Shown piece after piece: positions 34,455-44,332 of a stretch of 64,000 nucleotides of DNA; position 1 is the first letter of the stretch, and each line of letters begins with the position of its first letter. The position numbers were made by a program, and so were the translations under genes. The notes beneath the pieces are model-generated. The model did no database searches. It worked only from the letters and a program-made list of their open reading frames with translations, and had not been told where the DNA came from. Origin of the DNA: Halocatena pleomorpha (GTDB lineage Archaea > Halobacteriota > Halobacteria > Halobacteriales > Haloarculaceae); NCBI RefSeq assembly GCF_003862495.1, contig NZ_RRCH01000003.1:310001-374000 (forward strand). Direction: 5' to 3'.

Positions 34455-34799
34455 ATGTTCGAACCGTTCTCACGGGCGTACTATCTCGGCCGGTTGTACG
34501 TAGAGCCATACGCAGGCGACCGGCCGGTGATGCACGACGAACAACACGAGGCGGTCAACGAGCAACTGTACGCTACCGGTCGGGGGATTGAGCGCCTCGA
34601 CAATCCACTAGTAATGAAGCTCGGAAATCGCCATCTCGCGGTTCACGGGGACACCGGCATTCCGGGCCAGACGTTGGCTGTTCCTGAGTCGATGCTTCCC
34701 GAGCGATTGGACGAGCCACCAACGCTTCGGGAGGTCTTCTTGGCGAAAGCCGACCGCGCTACACAGCTCGTCGAGATGGGAATTGCGGCCGGAATCTGA
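34455..34799 (+). CDS. DUF5802 family haloarchaeal protein
   Basis: The 114-residue soluble protein begins MFEPFSRAYYLGRLYVEPY and contains HDEQHEAVNEQLYATG and PLVMKLGNRHLAVHGD. It matches a conserved haloarchaeal family (DUF5802) with no known function. ATG 34455 is preferred to GTG 34446. It precedes the dgcN-like gene by 59 bp and may be a separate transcript. Confidence 0.8.
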   Translation: MFEPFSRAYYLGRLYVEPYAGDRPVMHDEQHEAVNEQLYATGRGIERLDNPLVMKLGNRHLAVHGDTGIPGQTLAVPESMLPERLDEPPTLREVFLAKADRATQLVEMGIAAGI

Positions 34800-34858
34800 C
34801 GGCTCGACCGATCATCGGACGTCGGGCCAGTTAACTACGTTCACCGCAAGGAGAACGT

Positions 34859-35875
34859 ATGCGACTCGCGTTACTCGCTCACGATCGATTTCCATCGAGG
34901 GCCAAAACCGCCCAGGGACTGTTGCGGTACGGCGACCACGATATCGTAGCTGTCATCGATCGTGCGACGGCCGGGAGCCGGGTAAGCGACCACCTGACAG
35001 ACGTACAGGACGCACCCATCGTCGACACCATCGAAGCGGTTCCGGAGGCTGATGTCCTCGTTGTTGGGATCGCACCGATCGGTGGGACGTTCGACGAAAC
35101 GTGGCGCTCGGATATCGCCGGAGCGCTCGCGCGCGGGAGTGACGTATGGTCCGGCTTGCATCAGTATCTCGGGACCGATGAGGAGTTCGCGCAACTCGCG
35201 GCAACACACGACTGTCGGATCTGGGACGTTCGTCGCCCACCAGAGGAACTCACAGTGAGCGATGGTTCGGCGCGTGACATCGACGCGACGGTAGTGCTCA
35301 CGGTCGGAACGGACTGTTCGGTCGGGAAAATGACCACGACGATGGAGTTGGTCGAGGCTGCCCGCGACCGGGGACTCGACGCGGGAATGGTGCCGACCGG
35401 CCAGACAGGCGTGATGCTCGACGGCGATGGCATCGTCATCGACCGCGTCGTGAGTGATTTCGCGGCAGGGGCACTGGAGCGGATGCTCCTCGACCGGGCA
35501 CACCACGACTACCTCTTTGTTGAGGGACAGGGATCGATCGTTCATCCCGCGTATTCGGGAGTGACGAGCAGCATCCTCCACGGCACGATGGCGGATGCAC
35601 TCGTTCTCTGTCACGAGGCTGGTCGAGATGTCATCCATGGATATGAATCGTTCTCGCTTCCGTCCGTTCCGGAAGTCGTCGAGTTGTACGAATCGCTCGC
35701 AGGAGCGTTCACGCCGTGTTCGGTCGTCGGTGGCGCGCTCAACACGGCAGCACTCGACGCGGCGGACGCACGGGACGCCCTCGAAACCTACGAAAACGCC
35801 ATTGGCGCGCCTGCGACCGATCCAATCCGGTGCGGCGTCGAGGAGATCGTAACCGCTATTGAGGAACACCCATGA
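34859..35875 (+). CDS. dgcN: DUF1611/DgcN-family protein with P-loop-like domain
   Basis: The 338-residue protein has an N-terminal Rossmann-like region (ADVLVVGIAPIGGTFDETWR near residue 61). A P-loop-type domain follows with GTDCSVGKMTT near residues 151-161, PTGQTGVMLDGDG and FVEGQGSIVHPAYSG. This is the DUF1611 (DgcN) family, reported as an N-acetyltransferase acting on D-glutamate together with a racemase. It overlaps the downstream epimerase gene by 4 bp, the usual pairing. The exact substrate in this organism is inferred. Confidence 0.83.
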   Translation: MRLALLAHDRFPSRAKTAQGLLRYGDHDIVAVIDRATAGSRVSDHLTDVQDAPIVDTIEAVPEADVLVVGIAPIGGTFDETWRSDIAGALARGSDVWSGLHQYLGTDEEFAQLAATHDCRIWDVRRPPEELTVSDGSARDIDATVVLTVGTDCSVGKMTTTMELVEAARDRGLDAGMVPTGQTGVMLDGDGIVIDRVVSDFAAGALERMLLDRAHHDYLFVEGQGSIVHPAYSGVTSSILHGTMADALVLCHEAGRDVIHGYESFSLPSVPEVVELYESLAGAFTPCSVVGGALNTAALDAADARDALETYENAIGAPATDPIRCGVEEIVTAIEEHP

Positions 35876-36921
35876 CGCAGAACGTCGATCTCGAAGCCTC
35901 CTTCGAACGCGTTTCGTTACCCCTCGATCGGCCATTTACCATCTCCCGAGGAACGACTGAAACGACCGAGAACGTCATCGTTCGGATCGACGACGGGGAA
36001 CGAACAGGTGTCGGCGCGGCAGCGCCGGACCCCTACTACGGCGAAACTCCAGCGACGGTCGAATCCGTTTTGCCAAGGCTGTTCGACGCCCTCGAAACGG
36101 TTGGGGACCCGTTGAACCGGGCCGCGATCACACGCGCGATGAACGATCACGTTCGGGGCAATGCCGCAGCGAAGGCTGCGGTTTCCATCGCGGTTCATGA
36201 TCTCGTTGGGAAACGGCTCGATCTCCCATTGTACCGGCTTTTCGGTCTCGATCCTTCTCGATCGATCACCTCCTCGTTCACTGTCGGTCTCGACGATCCG
36301 CAGACGATGGCTGACAATGCCCGCGAGGCCGTCGATGCGGGCTACACGGTGCTGAAAACGAAACTGGGAACCGACCATGATCCCGAAATCATCGAGGCTG
36401 TCCGGAATGCCGCGCCCGAGGCACGGATCCGCGTTGACGCCAACGAGGCGTGGACACCCCGAGAAGCGGTCGAAATGAGTAAAACACTCGCCCACCACAA
36501 CATCGAATTCCTCGAACAACCGGTTGCTGCCACTGATAGGGATGGACTCCGGTTCGTCTATGAACATGCTCGCCTCCCGATCGCTGTCGACGAATCGTGT
36601 GTCACTCCGGCTGACGTGCCGAACGTGGCCGACCGCTCCGACATCGTCGTGGTCAAGCTCATGAAATGCGGTGGTCCACGCCAAGCACGCAAGTTGATCC
36701 ACGCCGCCCGCGCGCACGATCTCGAAATCATGCTCGGCTGTATGGTCGAGACGAACGCTGCCATCGCTGGCGCGTGCCACCTCACCCCGCTGGTCGATTA
36801 TGCTGACCTCGACGGGGCGCTCCTCTTGGCGGAGGATCGCTACAGCGGGATCGATCTGTCGGCGGGAACCATCGATCTGTCGACGGTCAACCGACCCGGA
36901 ACTGGCGTGGAGCCGATATGA
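35872..36921 (+). CDS. dgcA: Enolase-superfamily dipeptide epimerase / DgcA-like racemase
   Basis: The 349-residue protein has the enolase-superfamily layout. A KTKLG motif with the catalytic Lys lies near residue 162. The metal ligands follow: RVDANEAW near 187, EFLEQPV near 212 and AVDESC near 239. The second catalytic Lys is in VVKLMKCGG near 262. Family members epimerise L-Ala-D/L-Glu dipeptides or N-acyl amino acids. The ATGA overlap with dgcN suggests N-acetyl-D-Glu to N-acetyl-L-Glu conversion here. A role in dipeptide salvage is the alternative. Confidence 0.85.
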   Translation: MTQNVDLEASFERVSLPLDRPFTISRGTTETTENVIVRIDDGERTGVGAAAPDPYYGETPATVESVLPRLFDALETVGDPLNRAAITRAMNDHVRGNAAAKAAVSIAVHDLVGKRLDLPLYRLFGLDPSRSITSSFTVGLDDPQTMADNAREAVDAGYTVLKTKLGTDHDPEIIEAVRNAAPEARIRVDANEAWTPREAVEMSKTLAHHNIEFLEQPVAATDRDGLRFVYEHARLPIAVDESCVTPADVPNVADRSDIVVVKLMKCGGPRQARKLIHAARAHDLEIMLGCMVETNAAIAGACHLTPLVDYADLDGALLLAEDRYSGIDLSAGTIDLSTVNRPGTGVEPI

Positions 36922-37117
36922 AATCGAGTGTGAACGATCCGCCTAACCACTGATTTCCCTGTGTTCCGTCACGTTTGGTGACCATAGCCACGACCGATAC
37001 GTATCAGCCATTCCGTTCCTGTAAATATGTACATTTGTAATGTATTGCGGGAGGGATTGTCACTATAGGAAACGTAGCGAACGTTTTTGGTCGTTTACGC
37101 CGTGGTGTACAGACAAG

Positions 37118-37618
37118 ATGTCCGAGAATGCCAGCTCGTCCAAACGGATGGAATTGTACGTTCGGTCACTTTCCTCGGGGACCGGTGTGCAAGTGGAGAC
37201 GATGATTGACCGTCTTGAGGAGTTCACGACAGAGGGAGAGGTCGAGGAGTACACGGTCACAGTATGGGGTTCACGGGTGAGTACTGATCCCGCAGTCGCT
37301 CGTACGGACGCTGGGGCAACGATCCGGGAACGGGTTGCCGAATTCAAGCAGTGGGCCACCGAATGCGGTGCGACGCTCGAAGGAGGGTTCGACCGGGAAA
37401 CCATCCATTCAGCGATCACCGGCGAGACCCACGAGTTCATCTCGTTGCCGAGCGTGGCGTTGGCTTGTCGACGTGACGGTGAGGTTGAATGGGTCGTTCC
37501 CTCCGCTACCGCCGAGGAAGCGACGCCCACAACGCCGATGGATCGGATCAGGGCGCTCAACAATGAGCGACAGGAGTCCGAACCGAGCGATCGAGCCGCC
37601 GTTCCGAGCGACGACTGA
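37118..37618 (+). CDS. Conserved haloarchaeal protein of unknown function
   Basis: I recognise the type but not a function. The 166-residue soluble protein starts MSENASSSKRMELYVRSLSSG. It has a ferredoxin-like alternation of strands and helices (EYTVTVWGSRVSTDP, then IRERVAEFKQWATECG). An HTH-poor centre with SLPSVALACRRDGEVEWVVPS precedes an acidic tail. ATG 37118 fits the coding composition better than 37040. It is followed by the threonyl-tRNA synthetase relic on the opposite strand. Confidence 0.7.
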   Translation: MSENASSSKRMELYVRSLSSGTGVQVETMIDRLEEFTTEGEVEEYTVTVWGSRVSTDPAVARTDAGATIRERVAEFKQWATECGATLEGGFDRETIHSAITGETHEFISLPSVALACRRDGEVEWVVPSATAEEATPTTPMDRIRALNNERQESEPSDRAAVPSDD

Positions 37619-37692
37619 ATTCATCCCCCTCCCTACTCGCGTGCCACCGTTGGCGTGGATCCTCCCGGCCAACCCTCCAGTCAGCGACAGCC

Positions 37693-38109
37693 TCACGCGA
37701 ACTCCGGGTGATCGCTGACATACCGGGGAAGATGCCGCGGTTTGGCGGGTTTGTCACCCACATCGTTGGCTACTGTCTCAGCAAGAGCGTCGATAGACAA
37801 CTCCGTGTCGTCTTGCCCCCGGACAGTGACGCTGAACATCGGTTCTTCGAGTTCCTGATCGCCCACAACCGCGTAGTAGGGGACCCAATCGGTTTCTGCT
37901 GTAGCGATCCGTTTGCCGACGGACTCATTCCGGTCGTCAATGTCCGCCTAGATCCCGGAGTCAGCGAGCGTCTCCACGAGATTATCACAGAACGCAACGT
38001 GGTCGTTGCTCACAGGAATGAATCGGACCTGTGTGGGCGACAGCCACGTCGGCAGCCGAGGCGTCTCGTGGCGAGCGGCCTGTTCGAGCAACGCGGCCAT
38101 AAATATCCG
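37693..38109 (-). pseudogene. C-terminal relic of a second threonyl-tRNA synthetase
   Basis: Read on the minus strand, about 135 residues match the class II anticodon-binding domain at the end of ThrRS. LPTWLSPTQVRFIPVSNDH, ADIDDRNESVGKRIATAE, TDWVPYYAVVGDQELEE and RHLPRYVSDHPEF are in the right order. An in-frame amber codon lies at 37948-37950 (after DSGI), and nothing upstream of about 38109 is recognisable. The sequence is clearly different from the C-terminus of the intact thrS at 39035-40984. It looks like the scar of a distinct, archaeal-like thrS gene. Confidence 0.82.
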
Positions 38110-38139
38110 GCCATACATATCAACTCATTGTCTCTATAG

Positions 38140-39034
38140 AGTACTCTATGTCATACAATGATACAGAAAGGGTTCAGATCCGTCCATCTGGCTATACGGT
38201 CTCACAAATCGCGTATCTTTCGATTAAAGATGTCGAAAATGTTACTAAACGAAAAATAGTCCGCCACGGTATCGTTTTTATCATCTGAGGAAAAGAGTTA
38301 TAAATTAGTGGAATATCAGAATCGTATATGAGTGACGAAACGTCGATGTCGGTTTCCGATGCTGCTCAACAAGCGAAACAACACCCAGATGATGCCTTCG
38401 GGGCAACTCAAACGCTGTTCGATTACCGGGATCGCCTGAAGCGAACGCGCTTGCAGTCCAAACAGCACCAATACGATGAGCACCAGCACAGGTACACACA
38501 GCCAATGGACGCGTCGCCACGGATCAAAAATCGAGGACACCCCACGCCAGAACGGCGTCCACATCGGCCGCTCAACAAAGAGCGGACCGACTGCTAACAC
38601 GACGAGTCCGGCTAGGATCCACAAACTGACAGCACTCGCTACACCCATCAGCAACCCTCCCGTGCCTGGTGCTGGCTGCAGCGACACTCATGATAGTGCT
38701 GGAATAATTTTTGAGCTTCGCTTGCAGTCAACCGACTGGTGTTGTGCCACAGCGCTCGCTGAGAACATGTTTGAAGCTGAAGCACTTCCCATCTCATATA
38801 GACAGTGATTCAGTCAATTCAAACATATATTCTGTGATTTATTGTTTAGAGACGGGGCACTGCATGAGTATTTAGGTCAACACTCCATATAGACGAGATA
38901 TAAAACAAAATTCATCAAACTGTATGTAGGATCACACTTGATTAGCCACCCAGTCACGGGCAGATCCTAAGCTCCCCCTGGAACCGTTCGCACGGTCTCA
39001 ACACACTTATCCTCCGTCCTCGGTTTGCTGGTGT
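38140..39034. other. AT-rich gap with two opposing ORF fragments
   Basis: A plus-strand frame (38328-38597, MSDETSMSVSDAAQQAKQHP...) has a TTATAAATTA box about 30 bp before its ATG, so its start looks real. Its second half runs antisense to a minus-strand frame (38648-38316). That minus-strand frame encodes two hydrophobic segments (VSLWILAGLVVLAVGPLFV, VPVLVLIVLVLFGLQA). At least one is probably a fragment. The rest (38700-39000) is AT-rich with no gene. The area next to a dead thrS suggests past insertion and deletion. Confidence 0.45.
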
Positions 39035-40984
39035 ATGGACGAAATCACGGTCACGCTTCCAGACGGATCTGAGCTCACCGTCGAGGAGGACGCAACCGTC
39101 GAGGATGTCGCCTACGAGATCGGCACCGGTCTCGGGCGCGACACTGTGGCGGGCGTTATCGACGGAGAGCTTGTAGACGCACAGACGCCGATCCACGACG
39201 GTGCCTATGTTGAGATCGTCACCGAAAGCAGCGAGGAGTATCTCGACGTGCTCCGGCACTCCGCAGCCCACGTCTTCGCACAGGCGTTGCTCCGACTCTA
39301 TCCCGAGGCGAAGCTCACGATCGGCCCGTGGACGGATGACGGCTTTTACTACGACGTGCACAACGTCGATCTCGACGATACGGCGCTGGCGCAGATCGAA
39401 GACGAAGCACAGGAGATCATCGCGGAAGACATCCCGATCGAGCGCGTCACCCACTCGCGGAGCGAAGCATTCGAGATCTATCAGGACAACCGATTCAAAC
39501 GCGAGATCCTCGAAACGGAGGCGGCCGGCGAGGAACCGGTGTCATTCTACGAGCAAGCGGAGTTCAAAGACCTCTGTAAGGGTCCGCACGTCGACTCGAC
39601 GGGGGAAATCGGCGCGTTCAAGCTGTTGTCGATCTCTTCTGCGTACTGGCGCGGCGAAGAGGACAACGAAAGCCTCACGCGGGTGCACGGAACGGCGTTT
39701 GAATCCGAATCAGAGCTCGAATCGTTCCTCGAACGCCGCGAGAAAGCCAAAGAGCGCGATCACCGCAAGATCGGTCAAGAGCTCGATCTCTTCTCCGTGC
39801 CCGACCACTCGCCGGGCTGTGTGCATTACCACCCTAACGGGATGACGATCCGGCGCGAACTCGAAGAGTACGTCCGGAACAAAAACGACGAACTGGGCTA
39901 TGAGGAGGTGTGGACGCCCGAACTCAACAAAGCCGAGCTCTGGAAACCGACGGGTCACTACGAGAACTTCACCGAGCAAGGTGAAATGTTCAATTGGGAA
40001 CAGGACGACACGGAGTACGGCCTGAAGCCCATGAACTGTGCGAACCACGCCTACATCTACGACCGGGACACCCACTCTTACCGAGATCTTCCGATCCGGT
40101 TCTCCGAGTTCGGCACGTGCTACAGAAACGAACAGTCGGGTGAGTTATCGGGGTTGCTCCGGGTTCGTGGGTTCACCCAGGATGACGGTCACGCGTTCAT
40201 TCGTCCCGATCAGATCCGCGGTGAGATCATCGACGCCATTCAGGTCATCGAAGAGATCTACGGTCACCTCGATTTGGAGGTGGTGTACAAACTCGAAACG
40301 CGGGGGGATAACGCGATCGGGAGCGAGGAGATCTGGACGAACGCCACTGACGCGCTCCGAGACTCGCTGGAGTCCGAGGATCTCGACTACGACGTAGAGG
40401 CTGGCGAAGCCGCCTTCTATGGGCCGAAGATCGGTATCAACGCCAAAGACGCGCTCGATCGAGAGTGGACGATCGGAACGGTGCAGTTGGATTTCAACAT
40501 TCCCAAGCGATTGGGACTCACCTACATTGGCGAGGACAACGAAGAACACCGGCCGGTGATGATTCACCGAGCGCTGTTAGGATCGTTCGAGCGTTTCATG
40601 GGCGTCATCATCGAGCACTTCAACGGTCGCTTCCCCCTTTGGCTCGCGCCCGAACAGATCCGTATCCTGCCGATCACCGACGATCACATCGAGTACGCTG
40701 AGACCATCAAAGAGGCGTTGGGTTCGTTCCGTGTGACCGTCGAAGATCGGTCATGGACCGTCGGAAAGAAGATTCAGGCCGCCCACGACGACCGCGTTCC
40801 CTACATGCTGATCATTGGTGACGACGAACAAGCAGCCGGGACGGTCTCGGTCCGAGACCGGAAAGAGCAAGAGCGAAACGACGTGGATATCAAAGCCTTC
40901 CGGAGGCGTCTTGAACGGGAGCGGGACGAAAAACACGTCGAGCCAGACATTCAGCGCGCGATGGAATCGAGTTCGGCCGATTAA
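39035..40984 (+). CDS. thrS: Threonyl-tRNA synthetase, bacterial-type architecture
   Basis: The 649-residue enzyme charges tRNA(Thr). It has an N-terminal TGS domain (about residues 1-65). An N2 editing domain follows with HSAAHVFAQALLRLYPEAKL near 73 and KDLCKGPHVDSTGEIG near 180. The class II catalytic core comes next, with ELNKAELWKPTGHYENF, KPMNCANHAYIY and GELSGLLRVRGFTQDDGHAF. The anticodon-binding domain starts near 540 (FPLWLAPEQIRILPITDDH). TGS plus N2 is the bacterial arrangement. A TATA-like ACTTATCC about 30 bp upstream suggests a leaderless transcript. A relic of another ThrRS lies 0.9 kb upstream. Confidence 0.95.
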   Translation: MDEITVTLPDGSELTVEEDATVEDVAYEIGTGLGRDTVAGVIDGELVDAQTPIHDGAYVEIVTESSEEYLDVLRHSAAHVFAQALLRLYPEAKLTIGPWTDDGFYYDVHNVDLDDTALAQIEDEAQEIIAEDIPIERVTHSRSEAFEIYQDNRFKREILETEAAGEEPVSFYEQAEFKDLCKGPHVDSTGEIGAFKLLSISSAYWRGEEDNESLTRVHGTAFESESELESFLERREKAKERDHRKIGQELDLFSVPDHSPGCVHYHPNGMTIRRELEEYVRNKNDELGYEEVWTPELNKAELWKPTGHYENFTEQGEMFNWEQDDTEYGLKPMNCANHAYIYDRDTHSYRDLPIRFSEFGTCYRNEQSGELSGLLRVRGFTQDDGHAFIRPDQIRGEIIDAIQVIEEIYGHLDLEVVYKLETRGDNAIGSEEIWTNATDALRDSLESEDLDYDVEAGEAAFYGPKIGINAKDALDREWTIGTVQLDFNIPKRLGLTYIGEDNEEHRPVMIHRALLGSFERFMGVIIEHFNGRFPLWLAPEQIRILPITDDHIEYAETIKEALGSFRVTVEDRSWTVGKKIQAAHDDRVPYMLIIGDDEQAAGTVSVRDRKEQERNDVDIKAFRRRLERERDEKHVEPDIQRAMESSSAD

Positions 40985-41067
40985 CGGCGGCTGCGGAATC
41001 AAGTGACGCGATTCACGCCCGCCCTAAAGGAGGAGGATTCTCTCGCTGTTTAAAGATAGATGTGAGA

Positions 41068-41910
41068 TTACTTCGATTTGTCGTCCTGAAGCTCCTCCAG
41101 TTCACTCTCGATCTCCGAGTTCGAGTCAGACGAGGAGTTAGACGCGACATCCGTCTCTGTCTCCGTTTCAGTCTCCGTCTCGGTCGTCGTGTCGTTGCTT
41201 TTGTTCTTGGACTCTTTGCCCATCTCCGAGCGGAGGGTATCAAGTTCGGCTTCGACTTCGTTATTGGCCGATATCTCATCGAGCTCGCGTTCAAGGCTGT
41301 CTTTGTCCGACAGCGAGCTGTCGAGTGCCCCCGTTTCTTCAAGCTCATCGAGCGCCGCAGAGCGAGCTTCCATATCCTGAGTACGTTCTTCGGCACGGTC
41401 GATGGCCTGTGAGACGTTTTCCATCTCGTCGCCTGCCCCGGTCACGGCTTCGGAGACGCGCGCTGACGCTTCGGCGGCCTCGTAGCGGGCTTTCATGGAT
41501 TCCTTTTTCGTGCGGAACTCCTCAATGCGGTTTTGGAGCTTATCCTTTTTCTCAACGAGGGAATCCTGGGTTTGTTGTAGATCGGCAATCTGTCCTTCGA
41601 GATCCTCGATCTGATTCATCTTCTGCTTTTTCTTCTCTAAGGCTTGGCGAGCGAGGTCTTCCCGGTCCTGTTCGACCGCCGTCCGCGCCTGCTCGTTGTG
41701 CTTGTCAACGTTCTCTTCAAGACGCCGTTTCTGCATCTCGAGGCGCTTTTTCTGTGTGGTAAGATCGGCAATCCCCTCTTTGACCTCCTGTAGCTCGTCT
41801 CGCATCTGTTCGTAGGAATAATCGAGCGTTTCGGAGGGATCTTCAGTGCGGTTGAGGAGGGCGTTGATCTTCGAACGGATAACGTACGACGTCCGTGAAA
41901 GGATTCCCAT
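41068..41910 (-). CDS. PspA/IM30-family coiled-coil protein
   Basis: The 280-residue protein begins MGILSRTSYVIRSKINALLNRTEDP, the amphipathic membrane-binding helix of PspA/Vipp1 proteins. A long coiled coil follows at about residues 30-190 (SYEQMRDELQEVKEGIADLTTQKKRL and so on). The tail is acidic and low-complexity, with a TETETETETETD repeat and poly-Ser stretches. Such proteins protect or remodel membranes under stress. ATG 41910 is chosen over 41958. It is divergent from the hydrolase gene across 53 bp. Confidence 0.88.
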   Translation of the reverse strand: MGILSRTSYVIRSKINALLNRTEDPSETLDYSYEQMRDELQEVKEGIADLTTQKKRLEMQKRRLEENVDKHNEQARTAVEQDREDLARQALEKKKQKMNQIEDLEGQIADLQQTQDSLVEKKDKLQNRIEEFRTKKESMKARYEAAEASARVSEAVTGAGDEMENVSQAIDRAEERTQDMEARSAALDELEETGALDSSLSDKDSLERELDEISANNEVEAELDTLRSEMGKESKNKSNDTTTETETETETETDVASNSSSDSNSEIESELEELQDDKSK

Positions 41911-41963
41911 AGTCAGACTATAACGATCCAGCCTATTAAACCACATACTAACGAACACGACCC

Positions 41964-42596
41964 ATGACGGATCACAACGGCTCTGAATCGGAGGACACTC
42001 CCACGGAATCGGAGCCAGTTCTCATTGGCGGTGCGCGTGACGTTCGCGGAACGGTGACTGCTCCAGAGGAAACTGCGTGTGTTGTTGCTTGCCCACCCCA
42101 TCCACAGATGGGTGGGACCCGCACTGATCAACGACTGACCGCTGTGACCGACGCGCTCGCTGCCACCGGGGTCGCCGCACTCCGGTTCGATTACGGCGAG
42201 TGGGACGAGGGACGCGGTGAGCACACCGACACGCTGAACGCGATCGCGTGGGCCAACGAGCGGTACGAACGCGTCGGAGTGTACGGATTCAGCTTTGGCG
42301 GGACGCTTGCGCTCGTCGCCGCGGGCCACAGCGACACCGACGTGGCGTGTGTCTGTGCCCTCGCTCCCGGTGCTCGGATCGGAGAACTGGACGCCGTCAA
42401 TGCCCTCCAAACGATCGACTGTCCGACACAGATCGTCTATGGCGAACGCGATACGACCGCTGACTGGGAGCCCCTCGTTGATCGAGCAATCGAAACCGAC
42501 CACACTGTCCTCGAAGTGAGCGCAGACCACTTCTTCGTCGGACAAACCGAACGCGTCGCAGAACAGGTATCAACGTTCTTCCAGAACGAGCTGTAA
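41964..42596 (+). CDS. Alpha/beta hydrolase
   Basis: The 210-residue protein fits a small alpha/beta hydrolase. [17 protein letters not shown] and [14 protein letters not shown] come first. The nucleophile elbow [13 protein letters not shown] (Ser near residue 110) and [12 protein letters not shown] near 158 follow. A late [13 protein letters not shown] supplies the catalytic His. The trio resembles dienelactone hydrolase-like or carboxylesterase-like proteins; the substrate is unknown. A single gene upstream of pyrG, with a 92-bp gap. Confidence 0.85.
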   Translation: MTDHNGSESEDTPTESEPVLIGGARDVRGTVTAPEETACVVACPPHPQMGGTRTDQRLTAVTDALAATGVAALRFDYGEWDEGRGEHTDTLNAIAWANERYERVGVYGFSFGGTLALVAAGHSDTDVACVCALAPGARIGELDAVNALQTIDCPTQIVYGERDTTADWEPLVDRAIETDHTVLEVSADHFFVGQTERVAEQVSTFFQNEL

Positions 42597-42688
42597 CGGG
42601 CACAACGAACCGACGCGTCGGTGCGCCATCGGTTCACGCATCGCCTCGCGCCCGAAACGGTTTTCACCGACAGCGGCCCACCCACAGT

Positions 42689-44332
42689 ATGCCGACGGAG
42701 CCGACAGACTACGACCCAACATTGGGAAACAAGTTTATTTTCGTCACTGGCGGCGTGATGTCTGGACTCGGCAAGGGGATCACGGCCGCGAGCACCGGCC
42801 GACTGCTCGCCAACGCTGGCTTCGACGTTACTGCCGTCAAGATCGACCCGTATCTGAACGTCGACGCGGGAACGATGAACCCCTTCCAACACGGAGAGGT
42901 GTACGTGTTGAAAGACGGTGGTGAAGTCGATCTGGATCTGGGCAACTACGAGCGCTTTCTTGATATCGACATGACATCCGATCACAATATCACAACGGGC
43001 AAAACCTACCAACACGTGATCGAGAAGGAGCGTTCTGGGGATTACCTCGGAAAGACGGTCCAGATCATTCCTCACGTCACCGACGATATTAAGCGCCAGA
43101 TTCGAGAGGCCGCATCGGGCCACGACGTGTGTATCGTTGAGATCGGCGGGACGGTCGGTGACATCGAAGGGATGGCGTTTCTCGAAGCGATCCGGCAGTT
43201 CGTTCACGAGCAACCGCCGGAGGATTTTCTCCTCACCCACGTGACGCTCGTTCCGTACTCGAAAAACGGCGAGCAAAAGACCAAACCGACCCAACACAGC
43301 GTTAAGGAACTTCGGAGCATCGGTCTTCAGCCGGACGTGCTCGTTGGCCGGTGTGACGACCGACTGTATCCCGAAACGAAAGAGAAGATCGCGCTGTTCT
43401 GTGACGTGCCGACAGAAGCAGTGTTTTCGAACCCGGATGTCGACGACATCTATCACGTGCCGCTGATGGTTGAGGACGAAGGGCTCGATGAGTACGTGAT
43501 GGAGCAGCTTGGGCTACAGGAGCCAGCGATCCCGAAGGACGAACGAGACAACGGCTGGCGAGAGATCGTCACCCGTGAGGCCGACGGCGAGGTTGACGTC
43601 GCGCTCGTCGGGAAATACGCGCTGGAAGACGCCTATCTCTCGGTCCACGAAGCGCTCAAACACGCCGGCCTAGACCACCGCGTCGATGTGAACGTCAGCT
43701 GGGTCAACTCCGAGGAGATGAACCCCGAACACGAACAACGACTCGAATCCGCCGACGGGATTGTCGTTCCCGGTGGGTTCGGCGTCCGGGGGACCCAAGG
43801 TAAGATCGACGCCATCCAGTACGCGCGCGAGAACGGGATCCCGTATCTGGGGCTGTGTCTGGGCTTCCAGCTCGCAGTCGTGGAGTACGCCCGCAACGTT
43901 CTCGGTTTCGACACCGCTCATTCTCGGGAGTTCGATGAGGAAACACCCAACCCAGTGATTGATCTGCTGCCCGATCAGTCGGATCTCGACGAGATGGGAG
44001 GGACGATGCGACTCGGATCCTACGAAACGGAACTCCAGTCAGATACCCTCGCCGCCCAGTTGTATGATGGGCCGTGCGTCGAACGCCATCGCCACCGATA
44101 CGAGGTGAATCCCAACTACATCGCCCAGCTAGAAGCGAACGGACTGCGCTTTTCGGGCCGTGTCGGCAACCGAATGGAGATATTGGAGTTGCCCGATCAT
44201 CCGTATTTCTTCGGGACGCAGTTCCATCCGGAGTTCCGATCCCGGCCCGGCCGCGCGAGTCCGCCGTTCGTCGGGTTGATCGACGCCATAATCGAGCAAC
44301 GTGAAACCGACCGAGCCGAGGTGGCTCGATAA
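42689..44332 (+). CDS. pyrG: CTP synthase
   Basis: The 547-residue enzyme aminates UTP to CTP. The N-terminal synthetase domain begins [22 protein letters not shown] and carries [24 protein letters not shown]. The C-terminal class I glutamine amidotransferase has [11 protein letters not shown], the nucleophile motif [10 protein letters not shown] near residue 390, and [13 protein letters not shown]. Its stop codon overlaps the guaAb start (TAATG), so these purine and pyrimidine synthesis genes are coupled. Confidence 0.97.
   Translation: MPTEPTDYDPTLGNKFIFVTGGVMSGLGKGITAASTGRLLANAGFDVTAVKIDPYLNVDAGTMNPFQHGEVYVLKDGGEVDLDLGNYERFLDIDMTSDHNITTGKTYQHVIEKERSGDYLGKTVQIIPHVTDDIKRQIREAASGHDVCIVEIGGTVGDIEGMAFLEAIRQFVHEQPPEDFLLTHVTLVPYSKNGEQKTKPTQHSVKELRSIGLQPDVLVGRCDDRLYPETKEKIALFCDVPTEAVFSNPDVDDIYHVPLMVEDEGLDEYVMEQLGLQEPAIPKDERDNGWREIVTREADGEVDVALVGKYALEDAYLSVHEALKHAGLDHRVDVNVSWVNSEEMNPEHEQRLESADGIVVPGGFGVRGTQGKIDAIQYARENGIPYLGLCLGFQLAVVEYARNVLGFDTAHSREFDEETPNPVIDLLPDQSDLDEMGGTMRLGSYETELQSDTLAAQLYDGPCVERHRHRYEVNPNYIAQLEANGLRFSGRVGNRMEILELPDHPYFFGTQFHPEFRSRPGRASPPFVGLIDAIIEQRETDRAEVAR

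Noticed and set aside
41150-41190. Thr-Glu dipeptide repeat in the PspA-like protein as a mobile or regulatory repeat
   Set aside because: A short in-frame microsatellite in a disordered acidic tail, common in halophilic proteins.
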